The translations under genes were made by a program, and so were the position numbers. DNA of 38,166 nucleotides, from positions 1 through 38,166 of the IMG/VR virus record IMGVR_UViG_3300045741_000329; one strand, written 5' to 3'. The notes under the pieces were generated by a model that made no database searches, was not told the origin of the DNA, and saw only the letters and a program-made list of their open reading frames with translations. This stretch comes from a virus. Within the stretch, counting starts at the first letter, position 1, and the number at the start of each line of letters is the position of its first letter. Positions 4,732-11,633 of the stretch are shown one piece after another.

Positions 4732-5775
4732 GTGATATATCATTACCGTATGACAGATCCGAATGTGCCGAATTTCAACCCCGGAGGCGTTAAAGATAGA
4801 ATTGACTTGAGGGACTACCAATGGAAAGAGGTTGGTTTTGGATCTGCGCCGTTCGATTGGGATAAAGGTTTCGATATAGAATCTGAGTTGCTACAAAAAA
4901 TTCCTGTAAAGGACCAGAACGGCTCATTTTCTTGCGGTGGGCAGGCTTGGGCTACCTATGCTTCAGTGCTCGAGGCGTCATTTACTGGAACACTCGAGGA
5001 ACGATCTGCAAAGTATATATATGCGCAAACATACGCTCCGGCGGGTGGTTCGTACGGCAGAGACAACGCCGATCTGTTCGTAAAGCAAGGAGTTTCACGA
5101 GAAACACTTGTACCGTCCTACGAAAAAGGACTGCCACCATCCGAAGCTTTTATGACACGGGGACAGGATATAACCGAAGAGGCTCGAATAGATGCAAAAA
5201 GTGACAAGTCATTCTCGTATGCAAACGTTACCCCGAACATAGACTCCGTAGCGCAGGCTATTCGTGACAACAATGGTCTTATACTAGGAGTAGACGGGCA
5301 AAATAATGGCACATGGACTTCTTCTTTTCCGAAACCCCCCTCCACTACCGAATGGAGGCACTGGATATACGCCGGCAAAGCAAAAGTGATCGACGGAACA
5401 AAATATATAGGTGCTCTAAATTCATGGGGTGACCAAGTTGGGGACGGTGGTTGGCAGTGGCTCTCTCAGGACTTCTTCCCAAACGCAATTTTTGGGGCAT
5501 GGACGCATGTTTACAGCCCAATGGTACCAATTCCACACTTTCAACATAAATTCGCTCAGGACCTAAAATCGGGCGATTCAGGGCCGGAGGTCATAGCACT
5601 TCAAACGGCTCTCAAATTGGATGGGGAGTTTCCCACAGCAGTGCCTTGTACCGGATACTTCGGCACCGTAACATTAGCAGCAGTGAAGAAGTTCCAGACG
5701 AAGTATAAAATATCTCCTGTGTTCGGATTCGTCGGTCCGTTGACGCGGGCGAAACTTAATAGCTTATTTAGCTAA
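4732..5775 (+). CDS. Papain-like (C1 family) endolysin with C-terminal peptidoglycan-binding domain
   Basis: Numbering from GTG 4732 (347 aa), residues 58-260 carry the C1 peptidase signature: Gln62 six residues before Cys68 (PVKDQNGSFSCGG), His210 in WRHWIYAG and Asn230 in GALNSWG. Residues about 276-346 (LKSGDSGPEVIALQTAL, YFGTVTLAAVKKFQ) are a PG_binding_1 domain. The enzyme most likely cuts peptide bonds in host cell walls, and a small holin-like gene follows. There is no signal peptide, so a holin would be needed for release. The start is uncertain: GTG 4732 sits just behind a TATAAT box, ATG 4750 gives 341 aa, and neither has a clear ribosome binding site. Papain-type lysins are less usual than lysozyme or amidase types. 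Confidence 0.75.
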   Translation: MIYHYRMTDPNVPNFNPGGVKDRIDLRDYQWKEVGFGSAPFDWDKGFDIESELLQKIPVKDQNGSFSCGGQAWATYASVLEASFTGTLEERSAKYIYAQTYAPAGGSYGRDNADLFVKQGVSRETLVPSYEKGLPPSEAFMTRGQDITEEARIDAKSDKSFSYANVTPNIDSVAQAIRDNNGLILGVDGQNNGTWTSSFPKPPSTTEWRHWIYAGKAKVIDGTKYIGALNSWGDQVGDGGWQWLSQDFFPNAIFGAWTHVYSPMVPIPHFQHKFAQDLKSGDSGPEVIALQTALKLDGEFPTAVPCTGYFGTVTLAAVKKFQTKYKISPVFGFVGPLTRAKLNSLFS

Positions 5776-5777
5776 CT

Positions 5778-5978
5778 ATGTTCAAAAATGTATCAATGAC
5801 AGGAACGGGACTACTCGTTCTGTTAGCGATGTATGTTGCGAGTCTTTTGGGTCTCGACTTCAGCGAGTCGCAGGCGACAGTATTCATTGAAAAGTCTCTT
5901 GAGATCGCCGGAATCTTAATGACTCTCTTCGGACAGGTCAGTAGAAAGGACCTCAAGTTCGGTCTCTTCAGAAAGTAG
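5778..5978 (+). CDS. Holin-like small membrane protein (66 aa)
   Basis: Two hydrophobic stretches are visible, at about residues 9-25 (TGLLVLLAMYVASLLGL) and 40-55 (IAGILMTLFGQV), joined by an acidic loop (DFSESQATVFIEK). The tail is basic (SRKDLKFGLFRK). Size, topology and position two bases after the endolysin stop fit a small holin that lets the endolysin cross the membrane. Sequence alone cannot separate a holin from an antiholin or another membrane peptide. No ribosome binding site is seen; re-initiation after the endolysin is likely. Confidence 0.6.
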   Translation: MFKNVSMTGTGLLVLLAMYVASLLGLDFSESQATVFIEKSLEIAGILMTLFGQVSRKDLKFGLFRK

Positions 5979-5992
5979 AGTTCGTTGACTGG

Positions 5993-6037
5993 CTCCCCTC
6001 ATTGTTAGGGGAGTTTGTCAGCGAGTTGTTCTCGCTG
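5993..6037 (+). promoter_or_regulatory. Two tandem hairpins in the leader of the zinc-finger genes
   Basis: CTCCCCT (5993-5999) pairs with AGGGGAG (6007-6013). Directly after it CAGCGAG (6019-6025) pairs with CTCGCTG (6031-6037). Each stem is 7 bp and perfect. They lie between the holin-like stop and an AGGAGG ribosome binding site (6045-6050). They could slow transcription or shape translation of the next genes; no T-run follows. Confidence 0.5.
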
Positions 6038-6055
6038 TGTACCAAGGAGGCTGCA

Positions 6056-6220
6056 ATGATGCTCTGTCAATACTGCACTCGCCCTGCGAATATCAAGAAG
6101 GTCGTCCGTGATGACTGGGGACGTCCGAGGGATGTATGGCTCTGCGATGAACACGACCCGACGAATAAGACGGTCAACGGTTCCCGCAAACAATACATGG
6201 AGGATAAGTACGACAAATGA
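6056..6220 (+). CDS. Zinc-finger miniprotein (54 aa)
   Basis: Starting at ATG 6056, five bases after a strong AGGAGG, the product reads MMLCQYCTRPANIKK and later WLCDEHDPTNK. CxxC (CQYC) and CxxH (CDEH) pairs separated by about 24 residues make a plausible one-zinc finger. The frame is open upstream to 6002, but that stretch consists of the hairpins, so the later start is chosen. Its stop overlaps the next ATG (ATGA). Function unknown; such small phage zinc proteins often bind nucleic acid or host transcription factors. Confidence 0.7.
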   Translation: MMLCQYCTRPANIKKVVRDDWGRPRDVWLCDEHDPTNKTVNGSRKQYMEDKYDK

Positions 6221-6408
6221 AATCGTACTGCGAGCGACCTGAATGCGGCCGCGCCTTCGGCCTCGTCAGGAAGTACGCGAACAGGTGGAAGGGTATGCGA
6301 TGGCAATCCGTCCACTACTGTAGCTCCAAGTGCCGCGACCTTCACCAAGCTGAGATAAACGCTCAGGCAGTCAAGAAAAAGGACTGGTTCAAGTTCCTCT
6401 CTCAGTGA
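6217..6408 (+). CDS. Treble-clef-like zinc miniprotein (63 aa)
   Basis: The sequence contains CERPECGRAF near the N-terminus and YCSSKCRDLHQAEINAQ near the middle. This CxxxxC ... CxxxC spacing with a following helix resembles short treble-clef fingers. It is translated by ATGA overlap with the previous zinc protein, so the two probably act together. A strong terminator begins 12 nt after its stop, making it the last gene of the rightward lysis unit. Function unknown. Confidence 0.7.
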   Translation: MKSYCERPECGRAFGLVRKYANRWKGMRWQSVHYCSSKCRDLHQAEINAQAVKKKDWFKFLSQ

Positions 6409-6419
6409 TCTGAGAAACT

Positions 6420-6443
6420 GGAGGCCCTCGGGCTTCCTTTTTT
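6420..6443 (+). terminator. Rho-independent terminator of the rightward lysis unit
   Basis: GGAGGCC pairs with GGCTTCC (one G-T pair) around a CTCG loop and is followed by six T (6438-6443). It closes the unit that begins at 3664. Confidence 0.85.
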
Positions 6444-6708
6444 AGCGAACCTTCAGGGAACCGAAGAACACTTTCGATACAGGATACCTCCTTCTTCTAG
6501 CGTCATCACAAACACTTTTCAAATAATATAGGTCAGTGAGTGATAGTCCACCGAGCTTTATCGCAACAACACGCGGTGTTATTTTTTTAAAATTTGTTCC
6601 GTTTCTCTCTAAATTTATTTCGTTTGTGAAGTAATCTATAAGATCTCCTCTCTCCGATGAATGCTTCTTAGTCTCCTTTACTTGAAACAATCTACCTATA
6701 GATTCCAT
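6442..6708 (-). CDS. Hypothetical protein (88 aa)
   Basis: The protein begins MESIGRLFQVKETKKHSSER, has a hydrophobic KITPRVVAIKLGGLSLTDLYY core and a basic DDARRRRYPVSKVFFGSLKVR end. It probably forms a small alpha/beta domain with a helix packed on strands, and the basic tail may contact DNA. No family recognised. It follows the nuclease-like gene by five bases on the minus strand and is likely co-transcribed with it. Its last bases reach the T-run of the opposite-strand terminator. The pair is visibly more A/T-rich than its neighbours, which may point to separate acquisition. Confidence 0.6.
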   Translation of the reverse strand: MESIGRLFQVKETKKHSSERGDLIDYFTNEINLERNGTNFKKITPRVVAIKLGGLSLTDLYYLKSVCDDARRRRYPVSKVFFGSLKVR

Positions 6709-6713
6709 AGAGC

Positions 6714-7043
6714 TTAATTCCCGACTTTATAAACTTTAAAATTTTCTCTAACTATCACGAAACAGTCTCCACTACCCGCGTAATTTATGACTTTGAATAC
6801 GGACTTTCTACGCGGTGTAACTCTATCAACTTCAATAGGATACTCTCGTTCATTGTATTTAAAGACGATGTCGATTCTACCACGCCTACCATCGCCTCTG
6901 TTTGAAACAATAACCTGTCTTTTCACTTTCCCTAATTTTTCTAAACAAGCGCAAATTAAATTCTCAAATTCTTTTGCATTGGTATCTTTAAATACCATAC
7001 CCTCCTTAATACCTATTAACTCTGTGAGTTCCTTGGAATTCAT
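6714..7043 (-). CDS. PD-(D/E)XK-type nuclease-like protein (109 aa)
   Basis: The central part reads KEFENLICACLEKLG, then GRRGRIDIVFKYNE and REYPIEVDRVTPRRKS. A helix with Glu, an Asp in a beta strand (RIDIVFK) and a Glu in the next strand (YPIEVD) match the restriction-endonuclease-like core, with EVD where ExK is usual. The missing lysine makes activity uncertain. A small Holliday-junction resolvase or VRR-NUC-like role is possible. Its leader (7044-7190) has no other gene and contains a TATAAT at 7196-7191 without a clear -35 box. AAGAAG about 10 nt upstream of ATG may serve as ribosome binding site. Confidence 0.5.
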   Translation of the reverse strand: MNSKELTELIGIKEGMVFKDTNAKEFENLICACLEKLGKVKRQVIVSNRGDGRRGRIDIVFKYNEREYPIEVDRVTPRRKSVFKVINYAGSGDCFVIVRENFKVYKVGN

Positions 7044-7227
7044 AATTCATTCTTCTTAGATTGTGGTTGCGCCCCCCTCCCCGCTTCTGTAGTAAACAGA
7101 ATCGTTGGAAGAAGACGCAAGCAACTCTATTCATTCCCCTTGAGTTGTCGGCTGTTTTTCGGCACACCGAGCCTGCGCGAGAACTGGTTTATTATACTGC
7201 CCCAGTTACACCCCCCGGCAGTAACAC
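7044..7227. other. Non-coding leader of the nuclease-like gene
   Basis: There is no convincing gene. On the minus strand it holds TATAAT (7196-7191), TACTGCC/GGCAGTA arms near 7195-7222, and two short hairpins (CGG-TGTG-CCG and TCTGT-TTACT-ACAGA). A 42-codon frame from about 7133 overlaps the nuclease start and is not supported. Confidence 0.4.
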
Positions 7228-7249
7228 AAAAAGCCACCTTGCGGCGGCT
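7228..7249 (-). terminator. Rho-independent terminator with GNRA loop, minus strand
   Basis: On the minus strand AGCCGCC pairs with GGTGGCT (one G-T pair) around a GCAA tetraloop, and a run of T follows. It lies directly after the TAG of the 35-aa gene at 7250-7357 and would end its message. Confidence 0.75.
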
Positions 7250-7357
7250 CTATGTGATGTCGTCAATGATGACGTTGTTGCTCACGCGAGAGCGAAAGTC
7301 AGCTTGCGCTGCTGTACTCGCACGAACAATAACTTCATTATCATCATTTATCGACAT
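7250..7357 (-). CDS. Stand-alone 35-aa protein gene
   Basis: The frame reads MSINDDNEVIVRASTAAQAD followed by FRSRVSNNVIIDDIT and a TAG. It is framed by a predicted promoter (TTGAGT, 17 nt, TAAGGT) whose -10 box ends 7 nt before the ATG and by a strong terminator directly after the stop. A short open frame exactly fitted between such signals is unlikely by chance. The protein is small, mildly acidic and probably folds as a strand-helix-strand or works by binding a partner. No family recognised. It is divergent from the sugar operon and could be a regulator or an anti-host peptide. Confidence 0.55.
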   Translation of the reverse strand: MSINDDNEVIVRASTAAQADFRSRVSNNVIIDDIT

Positions 7358-7364
7358 ACTCGCA

Positions 7365-7393
7365 ACCTTATCATGCGAATATCGATCACTCAA
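7365..7393 (-). promoter_or_regulatory. Promoter of the 35-aa gene
   Basis: On the minus strand TTGAGT (7393-7388) and TAAGGT (7370-7365) are 17 nt apart. The ATG of the 35-aa gene begins 7 nt after the -10 box, again pointing to a leaderless message. The -10 box is only a fair match. Confidence 0.45.
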
Positions 7394-7432
7394 TAGGTAC
7401 CTGTGGAAAACTCAGTTGCGCCTAATTTATCG

Positions 7433-7441
7433 TGTTATAGT
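7433..7441 (+). promoter_or_regulatory. Extended -10 promoter of the sugar operon
   Basis: TG-T-TATAGT (7433-7441) is an extended -10 box, followed by ACTGCT and an ATG at 7448. No clear -35 box is needed for this class. Transcription would start at the ATG of a 13-codon leader frame that overlaps the transketolase start. Confidence 0.55.
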
Positions 7442-7447
7442 ACTGCT

Positions 7448-7489
7448 ATGGAACGTACCGCAACATACGGTGTTCGAGCGCATGAATAA
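7448..7489 (+). CDS. 13-codon leader peptide overlapping the transketolase start
   Basis: The frame MERTATYGVRAHE starts six bases after the -10 box, so it would be the first codon of a leaderless transcript. Its TAA (7487-7489) lies inside the second and third codons of the transketolase gene (ATGAATAAG), placing the ribosome on the ATG at 7482. It may exist to deliver ribosomes to a gene that lacks its own binding site. Inference from layout only. Confidence 0.4.
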   Translation: MERTATYGVRAHE

Positions 7490-8243
7490 GTACAAGGATA
7501 AGGCACTGGCCGCACGCAGAAAGGTCCTTACGATGATTCATAAGGCCGGTACTTCCCATATTGCAAGTAATTTTAGCGTAATCGATATAGCGACAGTACT
7601 GTATGAAAACCTTAAACCTGGAGATCAGGTCGTTTGGAGTAAGGGATGGGCGGCGGCCACTATATACTATTTTCTCGCGCAACAAGGAAAAATTCCTACG
7701 GAGGATCTGGAGAAATTCCCAGAATTTCCATACATCGGTCTCGCTGAGACTTCAGTCAATGGGGTGCTTTGTAACGGTGGAGCCGTTGGTCACGGTACAC
7801 CGGTAGCGACAGGGATTGCTTTGGGGAAGAAGCGTGCAGGGGACCCTGGAAGGGTTTACTGCGTCATGTCTGACGGAGAGCTCAACGAAGGAACTGTGTG
7901 GGAAAGTGTAATGGTTGCTTCTCATCACAAGCTCAATAACCTCGTATTCGTTATCGATGTGAACAAATGGCAAGCGATGGGCAAAACGAGCGATGTGATC
8001 GACCTCGAGCCAATTGAAAAGCGCTTCGGAGGCTTCGGGTTCTTCTGGCTCCGGTGCAACGGCCACAATTACGATGAACTGCACTCGGTGTTTAATAATT
8101 ATAAGTCAGGTGATGCTCCTATGGTTATAATCTGCGACACGATAAAGGGAAAGGGAGTGTCATGGATGGAAAATCATCTTCTATATCACTATAAGAATAT
8201 CGATGATGTGGCCTATAAGAGCGCGATGAAGGAACTCGTATGA
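7482..8243 (+). CDS. Transketolase-like, N-terminal (TPP-binding) subunit (253 aa)
   Basis: The protein covers the pyrophosphate domain of transketolase: GGAVGHGTPVATGIALGKK (about 99-117) and the thiamine-diphosphate/Mg motif SDGELNEG with Asn161 in VFVIDVNKW (about 130-161). Separate N and C subunits are known in this family. I chose ATG 7482, which gives the usual N-terminus (MNKYKDKALAARRKVL); the open frame upstream crosses the promoter. It overlaps the partner gene by ATGA. In surface-sugar clusters such split enzymes transfer two-carbon units to make unusual sugars, which fits the neighbours. The substrate cannot be read from sequence. Confidence 0.85.
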   Translation: MNKYKDKALAARRKVLTMIHKAGTSHIASNFSVIDIATVLYENLKPGDQVVWSKGWAAATIYYFLAQQGKIPTEDLEKFPEFPYIGLAETSVNGVLCNGGAVGHGTPVATGIALGKKRAGDPGRVYCVMSDGELNEGTVWESVMVASHHKLNNLVFVIDVNKWQAMGKTSDVIDLEPIEKRFGGFGFFWLRCNGHNYDELHSVFNNYKSGDAPMVIICDTIKGKGVSWMENHLLYHYKNIDDVAYKSAMKELV

Positions 8244-8746
8244 TTACAGAGATACCGAAACAACAGCTTCGAAAAGCTTTCATAGAGACACTGTCTGATC
8301 TAGCGGAAAAGGACCCTCGGATCATGCTCGTATACGGAGATGTCGGATTCTCATTCATGGAGGACTTCATAAAAAAGTTCCCTAACCAATCGCTGAATGC
8401 GGGAATTGCTGAGCAGAACATGATGGGCATGGCCGCAGGTCTATGTCTCGCCGGATGGAAGCCATACGTCTATACAATGGTAAATTTCATACTTCTGCGA
8501 CCACTTGAACAGTTGCGCAATGATATATGCTACTCGAAAGCAAACGTAAAACTTTTTGGTGTGAAGGGTGGAGCAGCGTATAAGTTCCTCGGACACTCAC
8601 ATAACATGTTCGGGAATGAAGACCGAAAAATACTTTCATGTCTTCCCAACATAAAGTGCTATTTCCCGGAGACGGAGCCGGAAGCCAGAGACTATATAAA
8701 AGCAGAATACCATTTACACCAAGGACCATCCTATATGCAGCTATGA
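8240..8746 (+). CDS. Transketolase-like, pyrimidine-binding subunit lacking the C-terminal domain (168 aa)
   Basis: Residues include LVYGDVGFSF and GIAEQNMMGMAAGLCLAGW with Glu58, the catalytic glutamate that activates thiamine diphosphate. The protein ends right after the domain (GPSYMQL). Partner subunits of this type are usually near 300 residues with an extra C-terminal domain, absent here. The lost part is not present downstream in any frame; a membrane peptide gene begins at the stop instead (ATGA). The C-terminal domain is not needed for cofactor binding, so the pair could still be active. Truncation at a clean domain edge suggests selection rather than decay. Confidence 0.85.
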   Translation: MITEIPKQQLRKAFIETLSDLAEKDPRIMLVYGDVGFSFMEDFIKKFPNQSLNAGIAEQNMMGMAAGLCLAGWKPYVYTMVNFILLRPLEQLRNDICYSKANVKLFGVKGGAAYKFLGHSHNMFGNEDRKILSCLPNIKCYFPETEPEARDYIKAEYHLHQGPSYMQL

Positions 8747-8835
8747 AGGACGATAAGCTATTTTTCGCGGGTCTATTCATGGGAATATTTATTTTTTTCT
8801 CAATGTATCTTTTCATTAAAATCGCATCTCTATGA
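8743..8835 (+). CDS. 30-residue single-span membrane peptide
   Basis: ATG 8743 overlaps the transketolase stop and its own TGA overlaps the dehydratase ATG at 8832, so it is held in the operon by two ATGA junctions. The peptide MKDDKLFFAGLFMGIFIFF continues SMYLFIKIASL: a short charged head and one long hydrophobic helix. It could anchor or recruit the sugar enzymes at the membrane or act as a toxin-like peptide; neither is shown. It replaces the expected C-terminal domain of the transketolase subunit. Confidence 0.6.
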   Translation: MKDDKLFFAGLFMGIFIFFSMYLFIKIASL

Positions 8836-9644
8836 AACGCATACTCATAACTGGTATAGCAGGAACTATAGGTTCAGAACTTGCTCGTCAGCTTTGCAAA
8901 AAAAACAAGGTATATGGTATCGACAACAACGAGTCCGGACTCGCAGATCTTATGGAGGAGCTCGGTATTCCTGGTCGGGTCGGTGACATACGGAATGAGA
9001 CGACGGTGCGCGATGTGTTCTCAGATTTCAAGCCGGAGATCGTCTACCACGCAGCGGCGCTGAAACACGTTACCGCGATGGAGTTAGTTCCTCGCGAAGC
9101 AGTAATGACAAATATTATAGGCACATTAAATGTAATTGAATATGCAAAAAGATGGGAATGCGTCGAAAAGTTTGTTTTCATCAGCACAGATAAAGCGGTT
9201 CAAAGCTCTTCGATCATGGGGGCAACTAAGAGAGTTGGAGAAATTATTGTGCGTAACCAAGGTAGGGGTTTTGTGGTCGTGCGGTTCGGGAATGTATTGG
9301 GATCTCGAGGATCGGTCATCCCCATCTGGCAGAGACAAATCAATCAGAAAAAACCGATCACGGTCACGTCTCCGGAAATGACACGCTACATGATGACCAT
9401 AGAACAGGCTGTCGGACTGGTTATAAAGGCCGCAGAGATAGGAAAAGGAGGAGAAATAATCTGCCTCGATATGGGCAAGAAGGTGAACGTGCTCGACTTG
9501 GCGAAGCAGATAGTAAAAGACGCTCAAACGGATACCCCGATAAAAATAACGGGGATACGGAAGGGTGAACAATTAACAGAGCAGCTTATGTTTCTCGAGG
9601 AGGAACAGCGGGCAGTGCGAAAGGGTAATTTTATAATCATATGA
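8832..9644 (+). CDS. FlaA1/CapD-type nucleotide-sugar 4,6-dehydratase (270 aa)
   Basis: This is an extended SDR with GIAGTIG (8-14) for NAD(P), then VGDIR, YHAAALKHV and ISTDKAVQSSSIMGATKR. Ser118-Thr-Asp120-Lys121, Met129 and Lys133 match the inverting UDP-GlcNAc 4,6-dehydratase group (FlaA1, PseB, CapD short forms), in which Met stands in place of the SDR tyrosine. It would make a UDP-4-keto-6-deoxy-hexose for the aminotransferase encoded next. At 270 residues it is shorter than the usual about 330, missing part of the C-terminal substrate lid, so substrate choice is uncertain. Soluble, no membrane segments. Confidence 0.85.
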   Translation: MKRILITGIAGTIGSELARQLCKKNKVYGIDNNESGLADLMEELGIPGRVGDIRNETTVRDVFSDFKPEIVYHAAALKHVTAMELVPREAVMTNIIGTLNVIEYAKRWECVEKFVFISTDKAVQSSSIMGATKRVGEIIVRNQGRGFVVVRFGNVLGSRGSVIPIWQRQINQKKPITVTSPEMTRYMMTIEQAVGLVIKAAEIGKGGEIICLDMGKKVNVLDLAKQIVKDAQTDTPIKITGIRKGEQLTEQLMFLEEEQRAVRKGNFIII

Positions 9645-10633
9645 AGGTACGATTCTTTAATCCGGGGAAGGCATACGAAAACAAAAAGGACGTTTACGAT
9701 AGCGAGATTCAGCGAGTTCTCCGTTCCGGAGATTTAATATTGAGGAAGGATGTGGAGACTTTTGAGGAAAACTTAGCTCGGTTCTGTGGTAAGAAATACG
9801 CAGTTGGGCTCAATAGTGGTACGGATGCTCTCTACCTGAGCTTGTGGGCAATCGGTATCGGTCCCGGTGACGAGGTTGTTGTACCTTCACATACCTTTGT
9901 AGCAACGGCGCAGGTTGTGGCACAACTTGGCGCAGTTCCTGTATTGGTGGATATGGATGAAGACTGGAGAGACTACATCACGGAAAAAACTCGCGCATGT
10001 ATCCCCGCGCACATAGCCGGAGAGATTCTTGACTGGAAGCCTGTAGATGGAATACCTATGATAGACGATTCTTGCCAGTCACTCGGCGCCGATGGATTCC
10101 GAGGGGTCGTCCAGTGTTGGAGTTTCTACCCCGCTAAGATACTGGGCGCCTTTGGAGATGCAGGTGGAATAACGACCGATAATGAGATTCTGTACGAGGA
10201 AATAAAGGAACTTCGTGGACACTACAAAAAAGACTACTCACGGTGGGGTATAAATTCTCGTCTCGACAATCTGCAAGCTGCCATCCTGAATATAAAGATT
10301 GCGGATCTGAATAGTACGCTTGCTCGTAGGAAGGAAATTGCAGACCGCTATTCCGGTTACTTGGCGGGTCCCGAAGGTCTTCCACTGAAATCGGAAGGCC
10401 GGGTATGGCAGGACTATATTATCAGAACGAAAAAACGAGATGAGTTGCATGAGTTCCTGAGAGAAGTTGGAGTTGAAACAATGATAAACGAGTATCCAAT
10501 GCCCATCGGGAAGAAACCTCGAGCTGCTGCATACGAGGCAGAAACATTGCGACTTCCTATAAACGAAATCCTCACAAACGAAGAGGTGGACTACGTGATA
10601 GAGATGATAAATGAATTCTATGCAGTGCAATAA
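9641..10633 (+). CDS. DegT/DnrJ/EryC1/StrS-family sugar aminotransferase (330 aa)
   Basis: Motifs in order are GLNSGTDALYLSLWA (56-70), VVPSHTFVATA, IDDSCQSLGA with Asp143 (pyridoxal ring contact), and FYPAKILGAFGDAGG with Lys166 as the cofactor-binding lysine. Enzymes of this family move an amino group from glutamate to a keto sugar on a nucleotide carrier. Its position directly after the dehydratase (ATGA overlap) suggests it aminates that product. Length is a little under the usual 360-380. The 3' end overlaps the amidotransferase gene by 23 nt. Confidence 0.9.
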   Translation: MKVRFFNPGKAYENKKDVYDSEIQRVLRSGDLILRKDVETFEENLARFCGKKYAVGLNSGTDALYLSLWAIGIGPGDEVVVPSHTFVATAQVVAQLGAVPVLVDMDEDWRDYITEKTRACIPAHIAGEILDWKPVDGIPMIDDSCQSLGADGFRGVVQCWSFYPAKILGAFGDAGGITTDNEILYEEIKELRGHYKKDYSRWGINSRLDNLQAAILNIKIADLNSTLARRKEIADRYSGYLAGPEGLPLKSEGRVWQDYIIRTKKRDELHEFLREVGVETMINEYPMPIGKKPRAAAYEAETLRLPINEILTNEEVDYVIEMINEFYAVQ

Positions 10634-11633
10634 GTGCGTGATGGATAACTCAGCAAGTGAAATCACCCTAGATGACAAGGGTGTATGTAACTTTTGTCAT
10701 CAGGCACAGATGGAATTGCAGGGAATAAAGAAGTTAGATCTGCAGAAGGACATGCCTAAGCGTGGAGAAACATACGATGTTCTTATAGGGTTATCGGGTG
10801 GCGTGGACAGTTCGTGGACTCTATACCAAGCTGTCCAACTAGGGTTACGGCCGCTCTGCTTCACTATCGACAACGGATACAATAAGCCGGAAGCCGATGA
10901 GAATATCATGCGTCTCGTGGAGGGTTTGAAAGTTCCTTTCTATCGCTACAACATCGATATGAAGAAGTTCCACGAGTTACAGTCTGCATTCATTCACTCG
11001 GGTGTTCGTAATATAGAGATTCCGACTGATCACATACTCATGGCGGCAAGTTATGAGCTCGCATCGAAGTACGGAATTCGAACTATCCTAAGTGGAGGAA
11101 ACGTAAATACTGAAAGTATCATGCCGCCTTCGTGGGGATATTCGGCAAGAGATCTCGTACACATAAAGGCCATATATAAGAAATTTTGCGGTAAAAATCT
11201 TTCAGGACTTCCCGTGTGTTCGTTGCTCAAGTACAACTACTACTTGTGGATTAAACGTATCAAAGTATTCTATCTGCTCGACTATTTGTTTTATGATAGA
11301 CGCATCGCGGAGGAGAGGCTTATACAGGAGTTTGGATTCAAGAGCACCGGAGAGAAGCACGAGGAAAACGTTTTTACACAATGGTTTCAGAACTTCTACC
11401 TCTTCCAGAAGTTCGGAATAGATAAACGGAAAGCGCACTACTCGAGTATGATAAACTCAGGTCAAATGTCTCGTGCGGAAGCCCTTGATAAGCTCACAGC
11501 GAGCCCTATATATCCCGAATTAGGTATAGAGAAGAGGATTATGAAGTACGCTAAGCACGAACATGCAGACTATCCCACAGACCAGAGGCGTTACGACTTT
11601 ATCCGTAAATTGGTGAAACTATGCGGATTCTAA
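10611..11633 (+). CDS. N-acetyl sugar amidotransferase (WbpG/PseA-like) (340 aa)
   Basis: The N-terminus has Cys6, Cys9, Cys26 and Cys29 ([18 protein letters not shown]), a zinc site typical of this family, followed by the ATP-pyrophosphatase loop SGGVDSS (62-68). Relatives convert an N-acetyl group on a nucleotide sugar to an acetamidino group, using ammonia from a partner glutaminase. That partner appears to be the next gene. Start at ATG 10611 overlaps the aminotransferase; ATG 10620 is an alternative that keeps the zinc site. The rest (about 200-340) has the usual helical substrate domain. Confidence 0.85.
   Translation: MNSMQCNKCVMDNSASEITLDDKGVCNFCHQAQMELQGIKKLDLQKDMPKRGETYDVLIGLSGGVDSSWTLYQAVQLGLRPLCFTIDNGYNKPEADENIMRLVEGLKVPFYRYNIDMKKFHELQSAFIHSGVRNIEIPTDHILMAASYELASKYGIRTILSGGNVNTESIMPPSWGYSARDLVHIKAIYKKFCGKNLSGLPVCSLLKYNYYLWIKRIKVFYLLDYLFYDRRIAEERLIQEFGFKSTGEKHEENVFTQWFQNFYLFQKFGIDKRKAHYSSMINSGQMSRAEALDKLTASPIYPELGIEKRIMKYAKHEHADYPTDQRRYDFIRKLVKLCGF

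Noticed and set aside
7005-7133. 42-codon minus-strand frame before the nuclease-like gene
   Set aside because: It overlaps the nuclease start out of frame, has random-looking composition and no junction fit.
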